Source: Strigamia acuminata
Taxonomy: Eukaryota > Arthropoda > Chilopoda > Geophilomorpha > Linotaeniidae
Direction of reading: 5' to 3'
Length of the DNA stretch: 60,000 nucleotides
Assembly: GCA_949358305.1 (NCBI GenBank)
Contig: OX442314.1
Coordinates: 11,031,060-11,091,059 of the forward strand
A program made the position numbers and the translations under genes. The notes beneath the pieces were generated by a model. The model was not told the origin of the DNA and made no database searches. It worked only from the letters and a program-made list of their open reading frames with translations. Positions 18,680 through 29,103 of this stretch are shown in pieces; positions within the stretch are counted from its first letter, which is position 1, and each line of letters opens with the position of its first letter.

Positions 18680-19332
18680 GAAAATCTTTGCGGACCCGTG
18701 GAGGTTGGGACACTAACCGCCACAAGAGGACGCTAAAGTATGGGGACCCGACTACCTGCATCAACCGAGGCATCAACTCAAGTTGCACACGAGCCCATGA
18801 ACTTCTTGCTTTGCAAGGTATTAGTGTCGATGTAACACGGTTCAATTACTCTAAAACGATAATTGAGAAGTACTGAATGACAGCTAATGCAATACATGAG
18901 TTGACACAAGTCCAGACGACGAGACGACTGACTAGTGAGTCCAGTAGCGGATGGCGACAGTGTGCTCTACGTCATAGAATGACTAATGCTAAAAACATAA
19001 TTGTTAAAGCGGTCGGCGAGTCCCTGACTCACAAGTCAGTCTGCTCTCACACACACGAAGCCGGGTGGGGGAGGGAGGTCAAGGAGGCGCGCTAACAGCT
19101 CTTGTCAAGACCACTTGATAAATCAACTTCTGGTCACAGTGCACCCTGTCCTCAACGATTTGTACATAGTTTTTATCGACATCTCGACTTGTTTCAACTT
19201 GTCTATTGCGTCGGCTATTCAGATTGTCAGATTGTGAAAAAACAGCACGCTGTAATCGGCCATAATTAAGTACTCCTTTTTTTTCCAGTCTGGAAAAATT
19301 AAACTTACTTGAAGTTCCATCGCCGCATCACA
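18680..19332 (+). promoter_or_regulatory. 5' flanking block of kinase copy A (duplicated promoter region)
   Basis: This block recurs in reverse orientation at 48200-48845 and 54050-54792, next to copies B and C/D. Shared landmarks are CCCGTGGAGG near 18697, the stretch ACAAGTCCAGACGACGAGAC near 18906, and TTGTGAAAAAACAGC near 19225, which lies about 105 bp upstream of the copy A start. Conservation outside coding exons suggests duplication of the promoter with the gene. No TATA box was assigned. Confidence 0.6.
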
Positions 19333-19899
19333 ATGCAAAGTGAAACTGAAACTTTTCAAGAAGAAATGAATGATTTCAGTGAGGGCCATCAGGATTTGGG
19401 AAACTTACGGGAGATGAAGGTTGTATGTATGAATTTTTTTTTCTAATGTGATGAAAATAAATTTGACTTATAGACTCCAAGTCTATCCAAATCTGAGGAG
19501 AAAATAACTACCGGTACACCAGAAAATATGATTGGGAGCGGGAATAATACCGGTACAACTGTTGAAGAACAACGTAACGATAGATTTACTTCTGGTGTTA
19601 TATAGTTAATTTTTTAGTGTTGTGTTTTTAAACCTCGATTATTTCTTTTACTAAACAGTTGAAAGTCGTGATATGGCAGATGGGAAGCGCCCATATACAT
19701 TTCAGGATAATTTTCAAGTAGAAGAAGTGCTTAGTAAAGGTGCTTTTAGTGAAGTGTTAAAGGTTACCCACAAAGTGGATGGAAAATTCTATGTTGTAAA
19801 GAAGACCGTTTTGAACCAACATAATGACCAGCAGGACAATGAGCAAATTGTAGAAGACATAAAACTTTTGTCTCGCTTGGACCCTGGATATGTTGTGAG
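19333..19899 (+). CDS. Tandem pseudokinase/PEK-like kinase gene, copy A, exons 1-3
   Basis: First three exons of copy A: 19333-19419 (MQSETETFQEEMNDFSEG...), 19474-19573 and 19659-19899. Exon 3 holds the start of kinase domain 1, with a degraded glycine loop LSKGAFSEVLKV and a retained Lys in YVVKKTVL. The domain boundary RLDPGYVVRY resembles the VVRYYNAW region of GCN2 kinases. Splicing must continue to 34450, across a 14.5 kb retrotransposon inserted 30 bp downstream of the donor. Copies C and D match exon by exon. The donor is a tandem GTACGG/GTAAAT pair six bases apart, so either keeps frame. Confidence 0.82.
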
Positions 19900-19925
19900 G
19901 TACGGGTAAATCTTCATGTATAAAC

Positions 19926-19929
19926 AAGA
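19926..19929 (+). other. Target-site duplication of the LTR element, left copy (AAGA)
   Basis: AAGA immediately precedes the 5' LTR and is repeated at 34423-34426 after the 3' LTR. Kinase copy C has the uninterrupted intron with a single AAGA at this position. Confidence 0.93.
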
Positions 19930-20601
19930 TGTCACGGGCAGGTTACCCACCCTTCTTTTTTGTTCATTTCTAACTTAGACTAACCCAATCTTAAGTTTTC
20001 TTATTTTTTCCCAATCTTTCTTTTCATCTAACATCGATGAATCATCTCTAAATATATGCGCAGCTTTATTGCGCGCATCTTATTATTTTCAACAATTAAC
20101 TTTATTTTATACCTTCCACCCCCTCACCCACTCCAATCGACCTGGTCACATGACTCATGTTTACCTGGTCACTACTTTTATCCATAATCCACACTTCTCA
20201 TACTTCTCTCAACGAGTTAACACCTCTTAGATTGAATTGAGTTTGTCAATCTTTATTTTGCGCTTTAACACGCGCCCCTTCTAATTTAACACTTAATAGC
20301 GCCTCTTTTTGCCCACCTTTTATCCCTTCGCATGCCTGTGACATCCTACGCCCACCCGCATACGAATATCACTGCGCATACTCATTCTTTTTAAACGTAA
20401 AGACCCACAACGTGAGATTGAGCCCGTCGAATATAAATAATGTGTGTTACAGCGAGTTAGGTTTATTCACCGTCCGATATCCGCATATGACGATGGCACA
20501 AACAGAGTAAATCTACGAACTTTGCCCGCTGATTTGCGCTAACATCACCTTGCGCGTAAATTCAGATCAAATCAATTAAACATCTAAGTTGATTCGTAAC
20601 A
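19930..20601 (+). repeat. 5' LTR (672 bp)
   Basis: Begins TGTCACGGGCAGG and ends TTCGTAACA. Contains TATAAATA at 20432, a candidate promoter, and several GCGC-containing motifs. Confidence 0.96.
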
Positions 20602-20605
20602 AACA

Positions 20606-20622
20606 TGGCGAGCCTGACAGGA
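20606..20622 (+). other. Primer-binding site
   Basis: TGGCGAGCCTGACAGGA starts four bases after the 5' LTR. TGG matches the universal tRNA CCA end. The rest resembles arginine-tRNA-type binding sites of other Ty3-like elements, but the tRNA was not verified. Confidence 0.8.
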
Positions 20623-20705
20623 TTCGCTCTCACCTATAAGGCTTAAACGCGCGAAAAGGTTAGTTTTTTGAGTTATTTATTTAATCATTTCACATTTTCT
20701 TCATC

Positions 20706-22676
20706 ATGTCGAGACAGTTGGGAGGTGACGGAATTCGTCCCGTCACGCGCGATCCATTTGATTTCAGTGAGCTGGAAATGGAGCAGGAATGGCAACAGTC
20801 CGAACGGAGGAGTGGTGTTCGCCGGGAAGAAGAAAGGGAATTTCGAGAGTGGCAGCAACACGACCAATTACGAAGAAGTCGTATCGAACAACAGGAAACG
20901 CTTGTGAGTATTGCGCAACAACAGCCAGCCCCATCAAATCATATCATGACAATGGCTGTTGCAAATTCACGAGCGCAACCTCAAGTAAATTTTGCCACGT
21001 CAACACCCGCTGACTTTTTGGCGGCGCCATCTTTTTTCGATTCGACTCAGCCTAGAGCATTAGTAGACCCCGTCACATTAAATACGGAAGGTTTGCTGAT
21101 GTCCGACTTGCGCAACCAATACTATGCTCAAACACGAGGTCTAGTAAATGAGATTCGCGAAATATTCCAACAAGGCCCTCGCTCTCTACGAACAGGGACC
21201 GCACGGTCTCTGGACGGTGGATCCTCGCATGGCTCCATAAGAGTTAAAGGCACCTCGGCACCATATGATTTAGGACTTCCCACAGCATGTCCGCACCAGC
21301 ATCGGGAAGTTGAACATCGAGGCCAGCAGACGAGAACGTCCGCGCAGGCTGCGCAAATTGTTTACACAACAACCACGCCGCCAATGCCGGCAATGGCAAC
21401 GATCTACACCCAGGCTCCATCACAGGAACCTGCTCAATTGGATTCAACAACACGAGCAAATCGAGATTTAATGAGCTCGATGCTATACTCCAAGATGGGA
21501 TATCCTCGGGACAGATCCGACACCAAGGCAAAGTTGTCACTGCCGTCAGTAAGAGCGCAACATACAAGTAAAGATAAAAATTGTTTCAAGCCCGGAAAAC
21601 CACCTTTGTTTGATCCAGATAAAGCCGATCTTGATTACATTAATCTTTTTCTTGCGCATTTGTACGCGCACATGTATTCTATGCAGGCCCCGGTGGATGA
21701 ATATTTAAAAGTATTTGTCATTCAAGCAACGCGTGGAAGAGCGCAGCGATGGTGGTTATCACTAAAACCAAAACCAAAAACATGGGAGGACTTTGAGATT
21801 TTATTTCGACGAGCTTTCGCCATGAATTCGGCAGCGGCCAATGTGAAGCTATCTAAGCGAAAGCAGCGAAATGGAGAATCTACGATGTCATTTTTAAGTG
21901 AGATTGTGTATTATCTTCAAGTTGCAGGATATACCGACCCAGAGCTCCAATGGGAGAAAGCTCAGAACATGATGCAAACCGAGGTTGTTCATCTCTTGCG
22001 CGCATGGAACGTAAACTCGCTGGACGAGGCGATCCAAAGAGGTAATGACATCGACAATCGTCTACAGCTGGACACCATTCGAGCAGACGAATACAAAGAT
22101 CTGGGTATGGCTGATCAACGAATGCCCTCTCTGCGTGATGCGCAACGCCCCACAGTGCTCAAGGCTGCGGAGAAGTCCAAAGGAGACGATGATGTCAAAT
22201 CTCTCGTGTCCCAGGACGTCAAACGTTTTGCGAGGTATCGAAAACAATTCTTAATCGAGTTAGCTGCAGTGCAGGCGAGACCAGAACAATCTCCACCTGC
22301 GCAGGAACCCGATACGAGTAGTAGTAGCAGCGACACGGATGCTGAACTTGAAATTAAGAAGAGCACAGTCGCCGAGGCGGCTCAGAAAGCAACAATTAAA
22401 ATAAATTTAGCTACTCTGACGCCTCCAGCGGACGTCCCAAAGGACCATGTGTGCTCTACGTCAATTGTCACGTTTCCACCAGCGCCAAAACCACCATTAA
22501 CTGTCAAGTGTCCTGAGAAAGGTACAGCCTGGAGGAAAACACCGAAGGATTGGTGGTATTTGGTAGATACAGCAACTTGGCATCCGTTGTGCCCCATATG
22601 TTACCAGCCATTTAGGAGACCGGAAAACTCCGAAGGCCTGAAGTTCGGGAAGCCGGTGGAACCAGGCCGCAAATGA
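20706..22676 (+). CDS. gag: Retrotransposon gag polyprotein, 656 aa
   Basis: Structural protein of the retrotransposon particle. The N-terminal 280 residues are Gln/Arg-rich and low complexity. Residues about 295-460 form a retrotransposon gag domain (FKPGKPPLFDPDKADLDYIN, then GRAQRWWLSLKPKPKTWEDF with the conserved aromatic W-W core and F-R-R-A-F). A Ser/Asp/Glu run precedes the basic end. No CCHC zinc knuckle is seen; only a single C-x2-C (CPICYQPF) remains near the C-terminus. The stop overlaps the pol start as ATGA. Confidence 0.9.
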   Translation: MSRQLGGDGIRPVTRDPFDFSELEMEQEWQQSERRSGVRREEEREFREWQQHDQLRRSRIEQQETLVSIAQQQPAPSNHIMTMAVANSRAQPQVNFATSTPADFLAAPSFFDSTQPRALVDPVTLNTEGLLMSDLRNQYYAQTRGLVNEIREIFQQGPRSLRTGTARSLDGGSSHGSIRVKGTSAPYDLGLPTACPHQHREVEHRGQQTRTSAQAAQIVYTTTTPPMPAMATIYTQAPSQEPAQLDSTTRANRDLMSSMLYSKMGYPRDRSDTKAKLSLPSVRAQHTSKDKNCFKPGKPPLFDPDKADLDYINLFLAHLYAHMYSMQAPVDEYLKVFVIQATRGRAQRWWLSLKPKPKTWEDFEILFRRAFAMNSAAANVKLSKRKQRNGESTMSFLSEIVYYLQVAGYTDPELQWEKAQNMMQTEVVHLLRAWNVNSLDEAIQRGNDIDNRLQLDTIRADEYKDLGMADQRMPSLRDAQRPTVLKAAEKSKGDDDVKSLVSQDVKRFARYRKQFLIELAAVQARPEQSPPAQEPDTSSSSSDTDAELEIKKSTVAEAAQKATIKINLATLTPPADVPKDHVCSTSIVTFPPAPKPPLTVKCPEKGTAWRKTPKDWWYLVDTATWHPLCPICYQPFRRPENSEGLKFGKPVEPGRK

Positions 22677-25600
22677 GTCGACCGGCCCTTCGCGCAAAAC
22701 GTCTGAAATCCAAACGACGCGCTTCACCTTTAATTAACTTGAAAGAGGACAATCCTTCACAGGTTAATTCAACAACATCTCCTACTGTTATTACTCTTTC
22801 AGAGTATAAACCTGTAAGTAGTGTTATTTCTTCATCATCTTCCATCATCACCTCAGCTACAAAGGCGTCAGATCTGCAGACTGCCGTTCCTGAAGCTGTA
22901 AAGGACGAATTGCCGAAATTAACAGATTTGCAACCTGTAATTTCGAAGAAAAACCCGAAAGTGACAATAGTGAGTAAAATTACTAAAACTTTACCAATAA
23001 TTAAGTCTACTTCCAGTGCAACAACGACTGAGGCTCCAAAGGAAGTGATCTCTCCTATGAAGGTATCTTTCGTAATGTTAACGCCAGAGGAACTTAAAGA
23101 AACTCAAGAACCCATCATTGAGATAACGCGCGGGGATCGTTTGTGCAAGAAAGCACCTTGCGTAAAGATTTCCTGGGCTAATGTAGCTTGTACTGCGCTT
23201 CTGGACTCGGGCGCACAAACGTGTGTAATGAGTGAGGACGTGTTTCAACAACTACACGAAAAAATGGGTTTAGACTTCGTGAATCTCCATGAGCGGGTGC
23301 AGGTCGCGTCTGGTGACATAGTAGATTCCACCAAGTCAATGCAGCTCGCTTTGCGCGCCCCAATAGGCATAATAAAATTCATTTGCATGGTTTTACCCGA
23401 TGCCAAAATGGATATGCTCCTTGGACGTGATTTCTGCACAGCGGCCGGAATCGACATCGACCATGCGAGACAGCAGTGGAGCATGGTGGGCTCAAATGAG
23501 ATTCGCAAATTCATGACTTATGAAGAAGCAAAAAAGTCGGAGTCAATTCTGATTTTGCCGTTTGCGCCAGAAGAAACGCAGGATCCATCCAACCCACCGG
23601 CGGCCATTAGTGAGATCGTTCCGACGAAAATACTAAGGAAACCGGATCCGGTGAGTGAAATTAACTGCCTCCTCCTGGCGCATAGACCCTTGCAACAAGA
23701 AATATTCGAGTATCCACATGACGATGCGCAGTATCGAGTTAAACAAGTTCGACATCGTGCGCAACGCAGATGGTCGAATATTTGGTCCCCAAAGAGGAAA
23801 GAAACTTCTAAAATTTCCTCCAATTTAAAAAAGACAATTTCACGTAAATTAACTTTGAGTCAGTTCCGACGATTACGACGTTTACGACGAAAAATCAATG
23901 TTATTCGTCCAATTGCCAAACAACTCGTTGCGCAACGTGCTAAAGACATCAATGCCAAGAAGGAGTCGAAAATCAACATCTTTTCGATTGCGCAACCTGA
24001 CAATGGTGGGAATAACTCTAAAATGAACATTAATGACATTAATTTTTTGCAGTACCAACCTAGTGGAGATCCGACCGATTTAGATTGGATTTACCACCAG
24101 TTGTGGAACCAATTAACAGTGCCACAGATAAAACTATTAATTAAAACATTGCAGCCCGTTTCGCAAATCTTTCGCGAAGAAATTGGTTTATGTAATAACA
24201 CCGAGTACGAGGTGAACCTGAAACCGGATTTTCGTCCAATTCATGTCCCTGTGCGCCCGGTAAACCCTGCGAAAAAGGCGATAATTGATAAATATATCGA
24301 CAAAAAGCTGCAGCAAGGTATTATTCAGCGATCCCAAAGTGATTGCGCCGTCGCTCCAGTTGTCGTACCCAAGAAGACAGGTGAATGGAGAACTGCTATG
24401 GATTTTCGCCCCATTAATGCGCAAACAATTCCGGACGTTTACCCCCTTCCGGACATTGATAACATCTTTGCATATTTGGGAGGTGCGCATTGGTTTTCGA
24501 TAATCGACGGACGCGAAGCTTTCCATCAGATCGGTGTGCGCAAAGGTGACGAACGGTATTTAGCTTTTATAACACATCGAGGTTTATTCGAATATGTGCG
24601 CATGCCTTTCGGACCTATCAACGGACCCGCTACCCTCCAACGAGCGATGAATAAGACTCTTGCAAAGTATCTTTACAAATTTGTATTTGTGTATATTGAT
24701 GACGTGATTATATTTAGCCGAACTTTCGAGGAACACGTGCAACATTTGCGCCTCGTTTTAGAGGAATTGTTCAACGCTGGATTCACCATGAACGCCAACA
24801 AAACTGAGCTTTGTCAAAAAAGACTCGAGGTTTTGGGACACATCGTGGAATCTGGCCAGATTACACCAAATCCAAAGAAAGTGGTGGCTATTCAAAATTA
24901 TCCCGCGCCAACCAGTTTGCGCGAATTACAACGATTTAAAGGCATGGTAGGTTATTACCAATCATTCATTGCAAATTTTTCCAAAATTAGCGAAGTTTTC
25001 CGACCATTGCTTAAAAAGGACGCAACTTGGATTTGGACAGATGCGCAGCAATTAGCGTTCGAATATCTGAAAGACCAGATTGCGATACCAACACTGAAAA
25101 GACGTTTTCCCAGTTGGAAAAAACCATTTATACTACAGACCGATGCTAGTTATTCTGGATTAGGTGCTGCTTTAATGCAACTTAACGATGAAGGTGTGAG
25201 AATTCCTATCGCATTTGCCTCTCGCGCATTAAACAGCGCTGAAAAGAACTATAAAGTAACCGAAATCGAATGTTTGGCCGCGGTTTGGGGTGTCAAACGC
25301 TTTCGCGCATATCTCGAGATGATGCCATTCTACCTCGAGAGCGACCATCAATCTCTTAAGTGGTTATTTCAGCAAAGGGAACCAACTGGACGTTTGGCCC
25401 GTTGGGTATTATCGTTGAGTGATTATAAATTCACATTTTTGCACTGCTCAGGATGCAAAAATAAGGTAGCGGATGCACTGAGTCGAGCTCCTGTCGACCC
25501 ACCTGAAGTCGACGATGAGGATGATAGCCCGGAGGTCGACGAGGCGTGCTACCTTGCCTATTTTGATGATTGCAGCGAGTGGCCGGCACTTAATATCATC

Positions 25601-28318
25601 AAGGAATTGCCAAAAGACATTAATTTGCAGTTTCGAAAGTTATTTAAATCCAAATTCAAAAAAGTGCCTCTCATTGCAGCTTCTTCACCGACTAAGAAGA
25701 GAAATAAGAAAAAATCTCTTATTCCTCGACCAACTGGTAAAAGGAAGGTGATTGGAAATGCGCCAACTTCAGGTGCGCAAATTCCATCTTCTACTGGCGT
25801 AGCTACTCCTCCAACGAGGGCACCGCCGGTTACAATCCCTCCGGTTGCACCAGCCCCAGTTGTGCAACCAACTGCAACGCCAAATGCATCAGTTCCAGTT
25901 GCGCAACCAACCTCACAAGTAAAAACTCCTAATTCATCACCAGTTCGTGTTTCAGTGCCTTTACGAACCCGCCGACAGCGCTCTTTAATCCCAATTCTGA
26001 TAAAGAAACGAGGAAGACCACGTAAAATTAATATTGTGCCAATTTTATCTCCTCGTGCTAAACGGGCAATCGCCACACGAACTCGAGCTAGATTAAAGGA
26101 TCCATCTTTAATTCCTAAAACACCCCCATGGCTACCACCCAGGTATGCGGGAACTATTAAAAAGTGGACATTTCCAAAGTTATTGAAATCACAGCAAGTA
26201 GGAAAGTTGAAGGCAGTGCGACGTAAATCCGCTATTCCTTCCCATGTGGTGAAACCCAAACCTAAATCAGTTTTAATTCCACCACCCTTACCTATTCCTA
26301 CCCCTCCTGCAACTCCAATATCCACTCCTATTCCTAGTTCCATTCCTCCTTCGGCAATTATTCCAACCAGAATTCCTGCGCCAATAAATCCGTCTAGTTT
26401 TAGAAAAAAGACTGCTTCGGCACCATCACAATTGCCGACACCTGGAACTTTGGTGGATAAAATACGACGAAATTTCCGTCGAATCACTGGAGTCCCCGCA
26501 CCAATAATTCAACCTGATAGCCATCGAAGGCCTACTACTAAACCTTCTTCTGAAATTCCAAATTTACCAACTCCTTCCCCAACTCCTTCAATTCCTATCA
26601 CTGATTTTCCTGTTATTTCTCCGCGTCAATATTCTGAACCAGTGATGTATGACGATGCGGCGGGACCATCAGGACAGCAGAGGCCAGAGGGATATACTTC
26701 GGACCCGGATTCTGACTCTACATCATCTGAGGACAGTTTTGGACCCATTCGTGACATGTCGCCACCAACAAGGAATTATTATGCGCCTCCAACATCAGCG
26801 CGAAGAACTCCGTCGAGATTGCGTCCGCGACGGGAAAGGACAGTAATTGAAGATTCGAGGACTGAAGCAGAGAAGCAAGCCGAATTGGAGCACGATCCAC
26901 CAATTGAACATCCTCCGTTCGAGCTGTTGCCTACTGCTGCTGAAATCATTGCTGCGCAAAGACAGGATCCCTGGTCGCGTGAGTTGATATTTTATTTAAC
27001 TGCCCAAATGTTACCACTTGATCCAGATGAGGCTGCCAAAATTGTGGCTAACGCGCAGGATTTCGGCATGTATAAAGAGATGTTATGTCGCTTCCCTCCT
27101 GTCCATATTAATGAAATAAGAAAGAGGCGCCAAATATATCTCCCATTTGAACTTAGAGAAAGATATTTCCGCGCAATGCACTATCCTCCCGTAGTTGGGC
27201 ATATGGGGCAAGAACGAACACTCCATCGCATTAAATCGCGCGTATTTTGGCCAAAAATGCGCGAAGATATTCGGACATGGATACAGGTTTGCGAAGCGTG
27301 TCAAAGAGCTAAACCCCTTAACAGGCTCCCATATGGAAAAATGATAATGTCCAGATCGCGCCATCTTTTCTCTGCTATCTACATCGACTATTACGGCAAG
27401 AAACCTCGATCCACAGAGGGACATTGCTATGCCTTTGTGATGGTCGACTCTGCTAGCCGATGGTTAGACGTACGTCTAACCGAAAACTCAAATATAGCCA
27501 CTACGGTGAAACAAATTCAGAAATTCTGCAAAAGATGGGGTTTTCCCAAAATAATTATCAGCGATAATGCGCCTGCTTTTCGCTCACCAGAATTTCGTAG
27601 CCAAATCCAGCAACTTGGCGCAATAAATAGATATACCGCCGCATATCACCCGCAAGGTAATATTGCGGAAAGGCTTAACCAATCATTAAAGAACTGTATA
27701 TTAGCATATATTGATGATGACCATACTAGATGGGACGTCAACATTGGATATTTCGTGCTCGCGATTAATTCAGCGTATCAAATTTCTTTAAAGTATTCAC
27801 CCTTTAAAATGGTAACAGGCCAGGAAGCTCGATTTCCGGGCGACCTGGATAGCGACACGGATGACGGAGAACCGTTGCCGCCCGTGGAAGCTGAGAATTT
27901 GCACGAACATATGCGTAGAATGCGAGAAAGCGCGATTAACAACTTGCGCGAGTCCCAAATTCGACACAAAAAATGGTTCGATTTAAAACGTCGTCCCCAT
28001 GACTTCCGTCCTGGCGACTGGGTAACTTTGCGCAATCGGCAACCTTCATCTGCCGATAAGCAATTCGCAGCAGGTTTACGCCAACGGACTAAAGGTGTAT
28101 ATATTATACATAGATTGGTGGGCCCCAATACAGTAATCCTAATGGATGAAAACGGCCAAAAAACCCAGCCTTATAATGTCGTGGAATTGCGACATTGGTT
28201 TTTTGCCGAGGCCAACTTTTTAACTTTAAAAGACGTTGAAATTATTGATAAACATGTTGAAATTTTTACTGTCAACACTTTAGATATTTTTTCTACCTAC
28301 TTTCTTTCATTTAAGTAA
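22673..28318 (+). CDS. pol: Retrotransposon pol polyprotein (PR-RT-RNase H-IN), 1881 aa
   Basis: The polyprotein carries aspartic protease, reverse transcriptase, RNase H and integrase. Landmarks: protease DSGA at residue 178; RT with GAHWFSIIDGREAFHQI and the YIDD active site near residue 674; RNase H from LQTDASYSG near residue 820 to NKVADALSRAP near 938. Integrase has an HHCC finger (HYPPVVGHMGQERTLHRI, CEACQRAKP) near 1503-1545. The catalytic D, D, E lie in IYIDYYG, ISDNAPAF and NIAERLNQSLK near 1571-1666, then a basic tail with RPGDWVTLR. Between RNase H and integrase lies an unusual linker of about 560 residues, rich in Pro and Lys/Arg, containing an AT-hook-like RGRPR at 1113-1117. 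The frame is -1 relative to gag and starts at an ATG overlapping the gag stop. Confidence 0.95.
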   Translation: MSRPALRAKRLKSKRRASPLINLKEDNPSQVNSTTSPTVITLSEYKPVSSVISSSSSIITSATKASDLQTAVPEAVKDELPKLTDLQPVISKKNPKVTIVSKITKTLPIIKSTSSATTTEAPKEVISPMKVSFVMLTPEELKETQEPIIEITRGDRLCKKAPCVKISWANVACTALLDSGAQTCVMSEDVFQQLHEKMGLDFVNLHERVQVASGDIVDSTKSMQLALRAPIGIIKFICMVLPDAKMDMLLGRDFCTAAGIDIDHARQQWSMVGSNEIRKFMTYEEAKKSESILILPFAPEETQDPSNPPAAISEIVPTKILRKPDPVSEINCLLLAHRPLQQEIFEYPHDDAQYRVKQVRHRAQRRWSNIWSPKRKETSKISSNLKKTISRKLTLSQFRRLRRLRRKINVIRPIAKQLVAQRAKDINAKKESKINIFSIAQPDNGGNNSKMNINDINFLQYQPSGDPTDLDWIYHQLWNQLTVPQIKLLIKTLQPVSQIFREEIGLCNNTEYEVNLKPDFRPIHVPVRPVNPAKKAIIDKYIDKKLQQGIIQRSQSDCAVAPVVVPKKTGEWRTAMDFRPINAQTIPDVYPLPDIDNIFAYLGGAHWFSIIDGREAFHQIGVRKGDERYLAFITHRGLFEYVRMPFGPINGPATLQRAMNKTLAKYLYKFVFVYIDDVIIFSRTFEEHVQHLRLVLEELFNAGFTMNANKTELCQKRLEVLGHIVESGQITPNPKKVVAIQNYPAPTSLRELQRFKGMVGYYQSFIANFSKISEVFRPLLKKDATWIWTDAQQLAFEYLKDQIAIPTLKRRFPSWKKPFILQTDASYSGLGAALMQLNDEGVRIPIAFASRALNSAEKNYKVTEIECLAAVWGVKRFRAYLEMMPFYLESDHQSLKWLFQQREPTGRLARWVLSLSDYKFTFLHCSGCKNKVADALSRAPVDPPEVDDEDDSPEVDEACYLAYFDDCSEWPALNIIKELPKDINLQFRKLFKSKFKKVPLIAASSPTKKRNKKKSLIPRPTGKRKVIGNAPTSGAQIPSSTGVATPPTRAPPVTIPPVAPAPVVQPTATPNASVPVAQPTSQVKTPNSSPVRVSVPLRTRRQRSLIPILIKKRGRPRKINIVPILSPRAKRAIATRTRARLKDPSLIPKTPPWLPPRYAGTIKKWTFPKLLKSQQVGKLKAVRRKSAIPSHVVKPKPKSVLIPPPLPIPTPPATPISTPIPSSIPPSAIIPTRIPAPINPSSFRKKTASAPSQLPTPGTLVDKIRRNFRRITGVPAPIIQPDSHRRPTTKPSSEIPNLPTPSPTPSIPITDFPVISPRQYSEPVMYDDAAGPSGQQRPEGYTSDPDSDSTSSEDSFGPIRDMSPPTRNYYAPPTSARRTPSRLRPRRERTVIEDSRTEAEKQAELEHDPPIEHPPFELLPTAAEIIAAQRQDPWSRELIFYLTAQMLPLDPDEAAKIVANAQDFGMYKEMLCRFPPVHINEIRKRRQIYLPFELRERYFRAMHYPPVVGHMGQERTLHRIKSRVFWPKMREDIRTWIQVCEACQRAKPLNRLPYGKMIMSRSRHLFSAIYIDYYGKKPRSTEGHCYAFVMVDSASRWLDVRLTENSNIATTVKQIQKFCKRWGFPKIIISDNAPAFRSPEFRSQIQQLGAINRYTAAYHPQGNIAERLNQSLKNCILAYIDDDHTRWDVNIGYFVLAINSAYQISLKYSPFKMVTGQEARFPGDLDSDTDDGEPLPPVEAENLHEHMRRMRESAINNLRESQIRHKKWFDLKRRPHDFRPGDWVTLRNRQPSSADKQFAAGLRQRTKGVYIIHRLVGPNTVILMDENGQKTQPYNVVELRHWFFAEANFLTLKDVEIIDKHVEIFTVNTLDIFSTYFLSFK

Positions 28319-29103
28319 TTTTCTTTTATTTTTTGAAAAAAAAAAAAAAAAACAAAAAAAAACAAAAAAAAAAAAACCAAGAGTAATCCGGTGTAAATCT
28401 ATCTTTACTACCTATTTTGTTTAAAAACTATTTTTCCTTTCATTCTAAATTTATTCATCCTAATTTTTATGTTTTATGATATTTTATGTTTTCTTCATAT
28501 TTTATATTTAATGTTTTGTGTTATGTATTTTATGTTTATACTCGGTCACTCGAAAATAACTAAGTCCATTTTAATTAGGGACCATGTCCGTCACCAGAGT
28601 GCGCGATGCCAATTAATCTCTAACAATAGCACGTGGCTATTTCCACAATTCATTTAAATTATTCAATTAATATAATTTATGCGCACTTTATTTAAATTAA
28701 TATTCTGTGTTCTGAATTATGACTTGTTTATCTCACCATCCTTATTTAATCACTTTGAAACAAGAGTTTTAAGCGAAGACAACCTTCGTTAACTTCTGAA
28801 TTCCAACACTGAGTGTCGCCTTTCTATTGTAATTAGTTAGTGTCTAACCTCGAACCCGACTTTATTATATGTGCGAGTTTTCAATCGTTCATCGAAGCTT
28901 CTCGAAGCCAAGTTTTACGACTCGTTACATTCCTAGGAATATTCTTTAGTCCTCGTTGTTTGTTTCGTTCTGTGCGCGTTCGTGTTGTTGCGCGTCGTAA
29001 TTGTGAGTATCGTTTGTCAAACGTATTATTTGTTCTGTGTATTCATATAAACATTGCCTCCATCAACTTAGGCGCATTATACTCAATACATATCGAAACC
29101 AAC
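28319..29103. other. Element-internal spacer between pol and ORF3
   Basis: Contains an A-rich run at 28336-28378 and AT-rich DNA, then a mixed stretch whose frame is open into ORF3 (from a GTG at 28840) but looks non-coding. A donor-like GTGAGTAT near 29003 is the only splice-like signal noted. Confidence 0.5.

Noticed and set aside
18640-19095. Short plus-strand frames upstream of copy A
   Set aside because: The same DNA is present as non-coding flank at copies B and C/D with stops and indels in these frames.
25558-26487. 309-codon minus-strand frame inside pol
   Set aside because: Antisense of the proline-rich pol linker; Gly/Val-rich translation is what complementary Pro codons give. No independent evidence.
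28840-29103. N-terminal 88 codon extension of ORF3
   Set aside because: It starts at GTG, has no conserved look, and the ATG at 29104 has a good context; treated as leader.
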